Assembly (NCBI RefSeq): GCF_030265065.1
Contig: NC_080395.1
Location: forward strand, 6,921,501-6,985,500
Origin: Corythoichthys intestinalis
Taxonomy: Eukaryota; Chordata; Actinopteri; Syngnathiformes; Syngnathidae
DNA length: 64,000 nucleotides
Reading direction: 5' to 3'
Shown here: piece after piece, positions 1 through 9,091 of the stretch
Position numbering within the stretch: the first letter of the stretch is position 1
Layout of the letters: each line of letters begins with the position of its first letter
The notes under the pieces: model-generated
What the model was told of the DNA's origin: nothing
The model's database searches: none
What the model saw: the letters and a program-made list of their open reading frames with translations, nothing else
Position numbers and translations under genes: made by a program

Positions 1-527
1 TCTCATTCTAACCACGCAGCGATCGTTTGCAAAGTCATCAAAATGCCATACTCACATGGGATAATTGGGGATTGTGTTATTTGATTTTGTGGATGTACGG
101 CGTGCTTTGATCGTCTGATCGTCACGTTTGTCCGATTAAATGTAAGTCGTAAGCACGGGTTTTTAAATCAGCTGGTGAGTGACTTCCTGGTACCGCGAGG
201 CATTATGGGACTTGTAGTTCACGTATATCAGACTGCATAGTGTTTGTACAGTTTGGCAATGGGTTATTTAAATTGATGTGGTTATACTACTGAAATATAA
301 ATATAAAATTCATGAAGTCTGATTTTTTTTTTTAACAAGTATTGATTCATTTACATTGATGCTGGTGATGTGTTGGTGATGGTGTTAATTTGATAATTTT
401 TTAAATAATTTATAGGTCAGTCATGTTCTTCTCACTGAATGCATTCTTAAAGGAAATTGTGTAGTTTGATAGGATCTTTATATTGGCGATATGCTTGGTA
501 ACACATTTTATGTGGTGTTTATGCTAC
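1..527. other. Intergenic, nothing recognised
   Basis: AT-rich sequence with no credible coding exon, RNA gene or terminal repeat that I can see on either strand. Confidence 0.5.
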
Positions 528-958
528 CGGTGTTCTGCCAAAATATGCTACATCGGCGAAACGTCCTACATTAGTCGATTTTGACACTTAAAGTCCTACC
601 GTGCGCTCTAAACTTGTTTTGTTTAGATGCATACAGGAATAAGGTACTAAAAAATGCCCGCAGAAAATACTTAAATGTAGTTATATCAAATAAGGACGGT
701 TTAAACACGCTACGTGACTAATTTGGTCAACTGCTTCAAAGCTAACACAAAAAAACACAATGGTTAAAAGTATGAGAGGGTAATACATGCAAAAAGTATC
801 TTTGAGGCTGTGAAAAGGTTCTAAATAACTAAATAAAAACAAAAATAGTGAGTACTCGCCGCCTCTAACCGATGTGCGCATGCGTGTGAATGCATGCGCA
901 AGCGCCCTGAGCATTGTGTAGGACGTTTCGCCGCGTAGTAAGGAATGGCCGAACACCG
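528..958. mobile_element. Foldback element with ~43-bp inverted ends
   Basis: The left arm (528-570) and right arm (917-958) are imperfect inverted copies of each other. They share CGGTGTTC at the outer edge and GGCGAAACGTCCTACA at the inner edge. The interior has no meaningful open frame. This is the build of a short non-autonomous TIR element. No clear target-site duplication was found, so the superfamily is left open. Confidence 0.6.
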
Positions 959-960
959 GG

Positions 961-1938
961 TCAGTATTTAGTAAGTGGGAGGATTATATGCATCTAACCA
1001 TTGTTTGAGAAACTGAAATTGCATATTTAACATTCTTTTGGTTATTACCTACTGCCACGACTGCCACTACTGCTACTATGGCTGATCCCGCCTGTCATTT
1101 TTAACTGCAAATAGCAAAAATAAAAAGGAAAAGTGTGCTGAGTAATTCCCCATACACTGTGTTAAACCCCTTTCCGTGGGGAAAACGGAACCGCGTGCCT
1201 TCATTGCGGTGCGCCTTAGAATGCGGAAAATACGGTATGATACTTGTTTACCGACGGTACAATTGATCTTCTCGCGAAAAGCTGACCAACGTATGATCAA
1301 TCGAACTAAATTGAGATCACGTGAAACAGCCAAACAACTAACCAAACAAAGTGACCGACTGACAAACTTATGAACAAATTTGCGCCGATGGAGCTACTGA
1401 CTATCCAACAACTGACAGAACAAGTTGTACTTACGCGAGTTTCTCGTCTCGTCCTTGTCGTCGTCTCTTCGCCGTGTGAGTCACTTTATTACTGCGCGCC
1501 AAGGGCCAAAGTCCTCAACCGAAAGACACACCCATCCTGGGGACAGGTCTCTTTGCGTATGTTTGTGCACATCTGTGTGCAAATGTTGAAAAAGCTAAGG
1601 GGCATCTAGCATATTTTTAATGTCTACATTTGGTATATTTTTAGACATAATTTAGTTAACGAATATGTTATTAAATGAGTGTTGTTGTTTTTTTTTAAAT
1701 CAGCAAAAGTTAAGTTCATAACAGAGTATTTCACTAAAATAGTTATAAACAACGTTAAGCAATATACAGTCAAGTATCGATATAGACGTGAAACGAAGCT
1801 TCTACTTGGACACTGCAATTGCTGGCCGTTGATTATGTTCAATAGCTAAATCTTTTGGACTTTAAACTGTCTACATTTGATCAGAGGCCATTTTATAATG
1901 AGCTTTAACGTAGTCTAGTTACTGTACATACATTCATT
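961..1938. other. Intergenic, nothing recognised
   Basis: Short overlapping open frames on both strands have no recognisable domain. No repeat boundary was identified. Confidence 0.45.
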
Positions 1939-3526
1939 CATTGTGGGGCAAAAAAGTATTTAGTCAACAACCAATTGTGCAAGTTCTCCTACTAGAAAAG
2001 ATGAGAGAGGCCTGTAATCGTCAACATGGGTAAACCTCAACCATGAGAGACAGAATGTGGAAGAAAAAAAAACAGAAAATCACATTGTTTGATTTTTCAA
2101 GAATTTCTTTCCAAATTACAGTGGAAAATAAGTATTTGGTCACCTACAAACAAGCAAGATTTCTGGCTGTCAAAGAGGTCGAACTTCTTCTAACGAGGCT
2201 CCACTTGTTACCTGTATTAATGGCACCTGTTTTAACTCATTATCGGTATAAACAACACCTGTCCACAAACTCAGTCAGTCATTCTCCAAACTCCACTATG
2301 GCCAAGACCAAAGAGCTGTCGAAGGACACCAGAGACAAAATTGTAGACCTGCACCAGGCTGGGAAGACTGAATCTGCAATAGGTAAAACGCTTGGTGTTA
2401 AGAAAATCAACTGTGGGAGCAATTATTAGAAAATGGAAGACATACAAGACCACTGATAATCTCCCTCGATCTCGGGCCCCATGCAAGATCTCACCCTGTG
2501 GCGTCAAAATGATAACAAGAACGGTGAGCAAAAATCCCAGAACCACACGAGGGGACCTAGTGAATGATCTACAGAGAGCTGGGACCACAGTAACAAAGGC
2601 TACTATCAGTAACACAAAGCGCCGCCAGGGACTCAAATCCCGCACTGCCAGACGTGTCCTCCTACTGAAGAAAGTACACATCCAGGCCAGTCTGCGGTTC
2701 GCTAGAGGGCAATTGGATGATCCAGAAGAGGACTGGTAGAATGTGTTATGGTCAGATGAAACCAAAATAGAACTTTTTGGTAGAAACACAGGTTCTCGTG
2801 TTTGGAGGAGAAAGAATACTGAATTGCATTCGTAGAACACCATACCCACTGTGAAGCATGGGGTTGGAAACGTCATGCTTTGGGGCTGTTTTTCTGCAAA
2901 GGGACCAGGACAACTGATCTGTGTAAAGGAAAAAATGAATGGGGCCATGTATTGAGAGATTTTGAGTGAAAATCTCCTTCCATCAACAAAGGCATTGAAG
3001 ATGAGACGTGGCTGGGTCTTTCAGCATGACAATGATCCCAAGCACAGCCAGGGCAACAAAGGAGTGGCTCCGTAAGAAGCAAGTCCTGGAGTGGCCTAAC
3101 CAATCTCCAGATCTCAACCCCATAGAAAATCTGTGGAGGGAGTTGAAAGTCCCTGTTGCCCAACGACAGCCCCAAAACATCACTGCTCTAGAGGAGATCT
3201 GCATGGAAGAATGGGCCAAAATACCAGCAACAGTGTGTGAAAAGCTTGTGAAGAGTTACAGAAAAGGTTTGGCCTCCGTTATTGCCAACAAAAGGTACAT
3301 AACAAAATATTGAGATGAACTTTTGGTATTGACCAAATACTTTTTTTCCCACCATGATTTACAAATAAATTCTTTAAAAATAAAAAAAATCTGATTTTCT
3401 TTTTTTTTCCACATTCTGTCTCTCATGGTTGAGGTTTACCCATGTTGACAATTACAGGCCTCTAATATTTTCAAGTGGGAAAACTTGCACAATTAGTGGT
3501 TGACTAGATACTTATTTTTACTTATA
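1939..3526 (+). mobile_element. Tc1-like DNA transposon, decayed copy (family A)
   Basis: The ends are long inverted repeats of the type GTGGGGCAAATAAGTATTTA ... ending in TAAATACTTATTTGCCCCAC, here diverged. The inner portions (GAGAGGCCTGTAAT, GGTAAACCTCAACCATGAGA) match inverted at both sides. It encloses a broken transposase gene. Family A is also seen at 14412-14849, 31671-32228 and 52960-54458. The right end is eroded, so the boundary is approximate. Confidence 0.85.
2298..3313 (+). pseudogene. Tc1-like transposase, broken
   Basis: The gene starts at the ATG of [20 protein letters not shown] and ends in ...NKRYITKY, the expected length for a Tc1 transposase (about 340 aa). Visible parts are the N-terminal helix-turn-helix region, the LWSDETKIELFG motif carrying the first catalytic [10 protein letters not shown] carrying the second D, and DLNPIENLW carrying the E. 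The frame is broken by at least two frameshifts (near 2390-2400 and before 3008) and several stops (for example after EEDW near 2739), so it cannot make an active enzyme. The best paralogue for comparison is the minus-strand copy at 53072-54092. Confidence 0.85.
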
Positions 3527-3595
3527 TAATTACTTATATAATACTTACTTACATGGAGGGTCTAAGGATGGGGTAAACCCAGGACCTGAAATCCA

Positions 3596-3722
3596 GGACT
3601 TGCATTTATTTATTCATCTTTGTTGCTTCATATGCTGTTTCTGATTGTGTATCATAGTGCCTCTGCAAAGCCCTTTGAGACAATGTTGTTGTGATCAAGG
3701 GCTATACAAATAAATTGAATTA
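3596..3722 (+). repeat. SINE / LINE-tail fragment
   Basis: The stretch containing CAAAGCCCTTTGAGACAATG and ending GGGCTATACAAATAAATTGA matches, inverted, the stretch at 11690-11822. Both resemble the 3' tails of fish L2-type LINEs and of SINEs that borrow them. Confidence 0.65.
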
Positions 3723-3735
3723 TTTGCCCCACTGT

Positions 3736-4150
3736 AAGAGGAGTTAATTTATTTTCCCCTCAAAATATAGCCATCATTACCTACACCATGTGGAAAAAAA
3801 AAGTGAGTACACCCCTTAGAAACTACGTACATCCCTAAATGTCCAAATTGATTACTGCTTGTCATTTTCCCTCCAAAATGTCATGTGACTCGTTACAGGA
3901 GTGCTGTCAGCATTGCTGCAGAGATTGAAGAGGTGGGGGGTCAGCCTGTTAGTGCTCAGAGCATATGCCGCACTCTACATCAAATTGGTGTGCATGGCTG
4001 TCACCCCAGGAGGAAGTCTCTTCTGAAGCCAGTGCACAAGAAAGCCCGCCCATCTCATCAGACCATAGGTCATGGTTCCAGTAATCCATGTGCTTTGCTG
4101 GCATGTCTTCAGCAAACTCTTTGCGGCCGGAAATCATCCTGGTGACTTGA
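3736..4150 (+). mobile_element. Tc1-like fragment (family B)
   Basis: It contains GTGAGTACACCCCTTAGAAAC and a piece of transposase reading VSIAAEIEEVGGQPVSAQSI then CRTLHQIGVHGCHPRRK and LLKPVHKKARPSHQ, the end of the N-terminal DNA-binding part of a Tc1 transposase. The same stretch lies inverted at 47558-48062. Both lack the catalytic region. Confidence 0.75.
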
Positions 4151-4489
4151 TTCTGGTAAAACTTAGTTTTTTGTTTTAATGGCCAAAAGGGGGAACATTG
4201 AGGCAGCGTGATGAACGTGAACCTTCTTAATATGACCCATCATGGTTGTTTTCGAGCATGTTTGGATGAAACTACAGCATATGAGTTTTGGGGCCAGGAC
4301 GGCGGTCCGGCACTCGGTGCTTTGATCACGAAAATATGACGGCAACTGTCAAAACTCCTTGTTTAAAAAAAAAAAAAACCTGCACGCTGCCACACACGCA
4401 TCTCCAAAAGAACAATCTACTAACATCAGATTTACATACAGAAGTGTCGCTGAGCACATGCAGACAGCAAAAAAAAAAAAAAAAAAAAA

Positions 4490-4738
4490 AAATGGAATCT
4501 GTTGTCCGTTCAATTGGCTGACATACTGACATGTGATCAGAATGGATAGTTAGCTCTGACTAGTTCAAATGCACTTTTTTTTTTAACAATATAAAGAGGG
4601 AAAAAACAATCTTATTGAATTAATCTTCAAGAGAAAAGAGTTGGTTATTTTATTTGGGAGGTTCAGAACATATTCCATGTTAATGTGCACTTTGGACTTA
4701 TTTTTGTTCAATTATGTAAGGCTACTTAATTATTTCTT
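4490..4738 (-). repeat. Segment matching the right NLR's first coding intron, inverted
   Basis: Read on the minus strand, this matches plus-strand 48940-49235, which lies just after the right PYD exon. Both contain AAGTCCAAAGTGCACATTAA and GAGCTAACTATCCAT. At the left locus the segment sits beyond the last LRR exon, an unexpected place for intron-1 sequence. Confidence 0.65.
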
Positions 4739-4795
4739 AATAATTAAGTAGTCGACCGGACCCACGGAAGATTACGAACTGGAGGAGCTCCGTAC

Positions 4796-4910
4796 ATGAG
4801 GACTTTTAAGTTGCAGTGTGGGCTGGCCAGTCCTTTCGAGAGGATCTCAACCCCCTCATCCCACAGATTGTTCCAGCTCAGGTCCAGCTCTTGAAGATGG
4901 GAGGTGTTTA
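4796..4910 (-). pseudogene. Truncated NLR LRR exon
   Basis: The downstream two-thirds of a normal LRR exon is present, ending at a GT donor (GTACGG). It reads as the LQELDLSWNNLWDEGVEILS-type repeat. At about 4905 the match to the LRR exon stops inside LNPS. The sequence then continues directly into intron sequence (AACAGCAGTGATTCTTTTGA) that normally lies upstream of the next unit. The acceptor and first ~60 nt of the exon are gone, as expected from unequal recombination between tandem exon-intron units. Confidence 0.75.
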
Positions 4911-4980
4911 ACAACAGCAGTGATTCTTTTGATTAGTTGACCAGATCCATGGAAGATTACAAACTGGATGAGTTCCTTAC

Positions 4981-5154
4981 TTGAGGACTTTTAAGTTGCA
5001 GTGTGGGCTGGCCAGTCCTTTCGAGAGGATATCAACCCCCTCATCCGACAGATTGTTCCAGCTCAGGTCCAGCTTTTGAAGATGGGAGGGGTTTAACTTG
5101 AGAGCCTCGGCCAATGAAACACATCCTCGCTTTGTGATCTGGCACCCTGACAGG
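4981..5154 (-). CDS. NLR leucine-rich-repeat exon (left gene)
   Basis: A 174-nt exon between a TTGCAG acceptor and a GTAAGG donor reads LSGCQITKRGCVSLAEALKL and then HLQKLDLSWNNLSDEGVDIL, ending KVLK. It encodes about two ribonuclease-inhibitor-type LRRs. It begins and ends in phase 2, like every other LRR exon here. It is the last complete LRR exon seen for the left gene. The codons across both splice sites keep the frame with its neighbours. Confidence 0.88.
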
Positions 5155-5486
5155 CTGCAACAAATGAGATAATTGCCTGAAGTCAAGACAGGAAACGGGT
5201 TAAAGTGATGAAGGTTCTGCTGAAGGTAACATGGTGTCTGCCTTTTCCTTGATTAATACAGGGTTGATGCAGGTCATTAAAACACATTAAAAGTATTAAA
5301 TGGATTTTGTGAAAATTCGGGCCTTAAATTGCATTAAATTAAATGAGGCATTGAAAATTATGTAAACTTGAAAAAAAAAAAAACTTTTTTACATAATTGA
5401 TTAGAGTTGCTGCTAATAGCAGCAGTGATTCATTTTAGTGAGTCGAGCGGATCCATGGAAGATTACAAACTGGCAGAGCCCCTTAC

Positions 5487-5660
5487 TTGAGGACTTTTAA
5501 GATGCAGTGTGGGCTAGCCAGTCCTTTTGAGAGCATCTCAACCCCCTCATTCCACAAAACATTGTAGCTCAGGTCCAGCTCTTGAAGATGGGAGGGATTT
5601 AACATGACGGCCTCGGCCAATGAAATGCATCCTTGCTGTGTGATCCCGCAGTATTCTAGC
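5487..5660 (-). CDS. NLR leucine-rich-repeat exon (left gene)
   Basis: A 174-nt exon with acceptor TTTTTTGCAG and donor GTAAGG. It has no internal start codon but is fully open. It reads LEYCGITQQGCISLAEAVML, then HLQELDLSYNVLWNEGVEML, ending KVLK. Same phase (2-2) and layout as the neighbouring LRR exons. Confidence 0.85.
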
Positions 5661-5702
5661 CTGCAAAAAATGAGAGTTGCCTCAAGTTAAGAAAGGAACC
5701 TG

Positions 5703-6807
5703 CCATACGCGGAGTTCAAGGGGCGGTGGGGGCCCCCCCTGGTGGACAAAAAGTGTTTTTGCATGTAATTGACTTTCCTATATATGATTTTAAAATTCAG
5801 AGTTTTCCGGAAAAATATTGTCTGTAAAACTTATAAAGCATTAAAACAAACAACAAAAATAAATGAACAACCAAAAAGCTATCTTTATAATGGGTCAAAA
5901 TTCATTTTCAAGATCATGTGATTAGCACAGTCATTTGCTTTGCTTAGCCAAAACCACCCGAGGATGGGGTTTTCACACCTAAGCTTTCAAAAGCAACAAA
6001 AACTACTGAGCAAGAACCAAGGATTGAAAATGTGGACCATTCAACGCCAGAGAGCACTGCCAAAATGGTGAGCGAAGTTTCAATTTGCCCCAATAAAGAC
6101 ACTAATTGTACAACAGAGCCACCACCGATGTCTAACCAATGTAGTTACCCCCGTTAAAACTTGTATCCCCTGGCCGCGTGACCGCGCACACACACACACA
6201 CGCACCCACCTACACACACACACATTATTTATGAGTAATGTCGACTTTAACAACTAATTGAAGCCAGAAATGAACCACAGTTATACAGGTATATTTTGGA
6301 TATTGACGTGTATTAAACTGGAGAAACTCCATACAGGACTTGAATTACAGTATTACCAGTTTAAGATCATCCTACGTGTAAAACTGTAAAACATTGCCTT
6401 TTTTTATGTTCAGTACGTATGTTACATTATACAACAGAAAAAAAAGTGTGTTTTTTTTGCCATGTTTTAAATCCTCGTAGATAACTACATTACTAAAACA
6501 CAGAAATCAAGCAAATCAGTGCAGCGCAGTGGCTCCGCCTTCCCTGAATGCACTGCAGTGGCTCTGCCCAGGGGATACAATTTTTGATGAGGGTAACTAC
6601 ATTGGCACGACAACGGCAGGCATACCATATGTAATGGATGACAATCTTGGCAAAAAGTATAGCTGTCCTAAGCAGCCTGATTTAGAATTCCCCTCAAGAA
6701 TGATGGGAAACAAAAAATTCAAATTTTTCAACTTATTATTATAAATATTCTTTTAAGTTAATTTTTTTAAGTTTCTGGGTCATCAACATGAGTCAAACTC
6801 CGCCTAT
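5703..6807. mobile_element. hAT-type element relic in LRR intron
   Basis: It is flanked by a perfect 8-bp duplication GGAACCTG (5695-5702 and 6808-6815). The ends are inverted: ATACGCGGAGTT on the left and AACTCCGCCTAT on the right. The interior (about 5945-6160) reads as open, hydrophilic protein-like sequence (KPPEDGVFTPKLSKATKTTE), possibly the N-terminal part of a transposase gene that has since decayed. The uninterrupted intron sequence (GGAACCTGCTTGAAG) at other LRR units confirms the insertion. Confidence 0.7.
6186..6223. repeat. (AC)n microsatellite
   Basis: Imperfect CA repeat interrupted by CGCACCCACCTA. Confidence 0.9.
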
Positions 6808-7091
6808 GGAACCTGCTTGAAGTGAACATTGAGTCTGCCTTTTTCTTGGCAAAGACAGGGTTTGTGCCGTTCAATAAAAAGGATTAAAAGTAAATTAAAT
6901 GAATATTGTAAAAATTCAGGACTGAAAAAGCATTAAACTAAATGTTGAAAATTACGTAAACCTGAGGGGATTTCTTTTTTTTTTTTTTTTTTTTTTACAT
7001 AATTTATTAGAGTTGCTGCTCATCGCAGCAATGACTCATTTGATTAGTCAGGCGGATCTACAGAAGAATACAAACTGGAGGACCTCCTTAC

Positions 7092-7265
7092 TTGAGGACT
7101 TTTAAGATGCAGTGTGGGCTGGACAGTCCTTTCGAGAGGATCTCAATCCCCTCGTCCGACAGATCATTACCGTTTAAGTACAGCGCTTGAAGATGGGTGG
7201 GGTTTAACTTGAGTGCCTTGGCCAATGAAATGCCTCCTCGCTTCGTGATCCTGCACCATGACAGC
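7092..7265 (-). CDS. NLR leucine-rich-repeat exon (left gene)
   Basis: A 174-nt exon, TTGCAG acceptor and GTAAGG donor, phase 2 at both sides. It reads LSWCRITKRGGISLAKALKL, then HLQALYLNGNDLSDEGIEIL, ending KVLK. It is more diverged from the consensus in the second repeat (YLNGND) than the neighbouring units, which may matter for ligand contact. Confidence 0.88.
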
Positions 7266-7593
7266 CTGCAACAAATGAGATAATTGCCTGACGTCAAGAA
7301 GGAAACCTGGTTGAATGTGTGAAGGTTCTGCTGGAAGTAACATTGTGTCTGCCTTTTCCTTGAACGATACAGGGTTTAAGAGTGTCATTAAAAAGCATCA
7401 AAAGTTATGAAATTGATTTTGTGTAAATTCAGACCTTAGTTCGAGGCATTAAAAATTATGTAAACCTGAAGGGAAAACATGTTTGGGTTTTGTTTTTTAC
7501 ATAAGTTATTGGAGTTGGTACTAAAAGCAGCAGTGATTCTTTTGACTAGTTGACCGGACCCACGGAACATTGAGAACTGGAGGAGCTCCGTAC

Positions 7594-7767
7594 TTTAGGA
7601 CTTTTAAGTTGCAGTGTGGGCTGGCCAGTCCTTCCGAGAGGATCTCAACCCCCTCATCTGACAGATTGTTCCAGCTCAGGCACAGTTCTTGAAGAATGGA
7701 GGGGTTTAACTTGAGAGCCTCAGTCAATGAAACACATCCTCGCTTTATGATCTTGCACTCTGACAGG
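7594..7767 (-). CDS. NLR leucine-rich-repeat exon (left gene)
   Basis: A 174-nt exon, acceptor TTGCAG, donor GTACGG. It reads LSECKIIKRGCVSLTEALKL, then ILQELCLSWNNLSDEGVEIL, ending KVLK. Phase 2-2. Its flanking introns carry the same GAAGGTTCTGCTGAAAGT block as the other units, showing that exon and intron were duplicated together. Confidence 0.88.
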
Positions 7768-8105
7768 CTGCAACAAATGAGATAATTGCCTGAAGTCAAG
7801 AAGGGAACCTGCTTAAAGTGATGAAGGTTCTGCTGAAAGTTACATTGTATCTGCCTTTTCTTTGGCAAATACAGGGTTTGTGCGGATCAATAAAAAGCAT
7901 AATACCTCATTGAATGGATTTTGTCAAAATTCAGGCCTCAAATTGCATTAAACTAAATTTTCAAGGCATTAAAAATGATAAAATCCTGAAGGGATTTAAA
8001 ACTTTTTTTTTCATAATTCATTATAGTTGCTGCTAATAGTAGCAGTGACTCTTTTGGTTCGTTGACCAGATCAATGGAAGAATACAAACTGCAGTAGCTC
8101 CTTAC

Positions 8106-8279
8106 TTGAGGACTGTTAAGATGCTCTGTGCACTGGCCAGTCCCTTCAAGAGGATGTCGACCCCCTCGTCCGACAGATTGTTCTTGCTCAGGTCCAGCTC
8201 TTGAGGATATGAGGGGTTTAACTTGAGAGCCTGTGCCAATGAAACGCATCCTCGCTTTGTGATCTTGCACCATGACAGC
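8106..8279 (-). CDS. NLR leucine-rich-repeat exon (left gene)
   Basis: A 174-nt exon, acceptor TTGCAG, donor GTAAGG, open without a start codon. It reads LSWCKITKRGCVSLAQALKL, then YPQELDLSKNNLSDEGVDIL, ending TVLK. Phase 2-2. Confidence 0.85.
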
Positions 8280-8448
8280 CTGCAACAAATGAGAAATTTG
8301 CCTGAGGTCAGGAAGGGAACATGTTTAAAGGTATTAAATTTCTAAAAACTAAAATTGTGTCTGCCTTATCCTTGGCAAATAGCAGCAGTAACTCTTTCGA
8401 TTAGTCGACTGGATCTACGGAAGATTGAGAACTGGAGGAGCTCCTTAC

Positions 8449-8619
8449 TTGAGGACTTGTAAGATGCAGTGCGGACTGGCCTGTCCTTTTGAGAGGATCT
8501 CGACCCCCTCGTCTGACAATTCGTTATAGCTCAGGTCCAAATATCTCAGGTTGGATGGAGCGCTGAGAACGGAAGCCAGCTGATGACAACTGCTTATGTC
8601 CAGGTTACAATAACTCAGA
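8449..8619 (-). CDS. First NLR LRR exon (left gene)
   Basis: A 171-nt exon reads LSYCNLDISSCHQLASVLSA, then NLRYLDLSYNELSDEGVEIL, ending QVLK. The acceptor is TTCTCCAG and the donor GTAAGG. It is one codon shorter than the other LRR exons and has the SCHQLASVLS signature. The first LRR exon of the right gene (54706-54876) has the same length and signature, so this is the NACHT-proximal unit. Confidence 0.87.
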
Positions 8620-8679
8620 CTGGAGAACACAGGAAGGAGGAAATCATGAGCGAGAGCCAAACCAAACTTGAATTTAGTA

Positions 8680-9091
8680 CGTTGCTTTGAATAATAATAA
8701 TAAATATATTTTATTCATATTTATCCATATTTATTGTATTAATTTATTTACGTGCAGACAACAAAAAATTACAAAAACTAAAGATATGTATTTTATATTC
8801 TTGTGATAATGTCACCAACATGTCTTGTGCTGGACTTTGTTTTAGATATCGTCAACAAAGACGTTCATCTCGATGAGTGGATCGAAGTCTTTGTTTTTTG
8901 TTTTTCTTCAAGATTATGAATTGGAATCAACTCGAGTTTTGACGCATTTGAGATTTTTCAAGATTTTGCATTACCACTGACTGAGTTTAAGGTAAACCTG
9001 TTACACTGACCCAGCTTTTTGTTTCATCACATATAGGACTGGGCATCAATGAAAATTGTTCATCTTGATTAATAGCATTACATCTTTGCCA
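8680..9091. other. Intron sequence, nothing recognised
   Basis: AT-rich intron between the first LRR exon and the THAP-bearing element. No coding or repeat signal was found. Confidence 0.5.

Noticed and set aside
2043-2297. Open frame upstream of the Tc1 transposase ATG at 2298.
   Set aside because: It lies within the inverted repeat and leader of the transposon; the protein start [10 protein letters not shown] is conserved at 54092.
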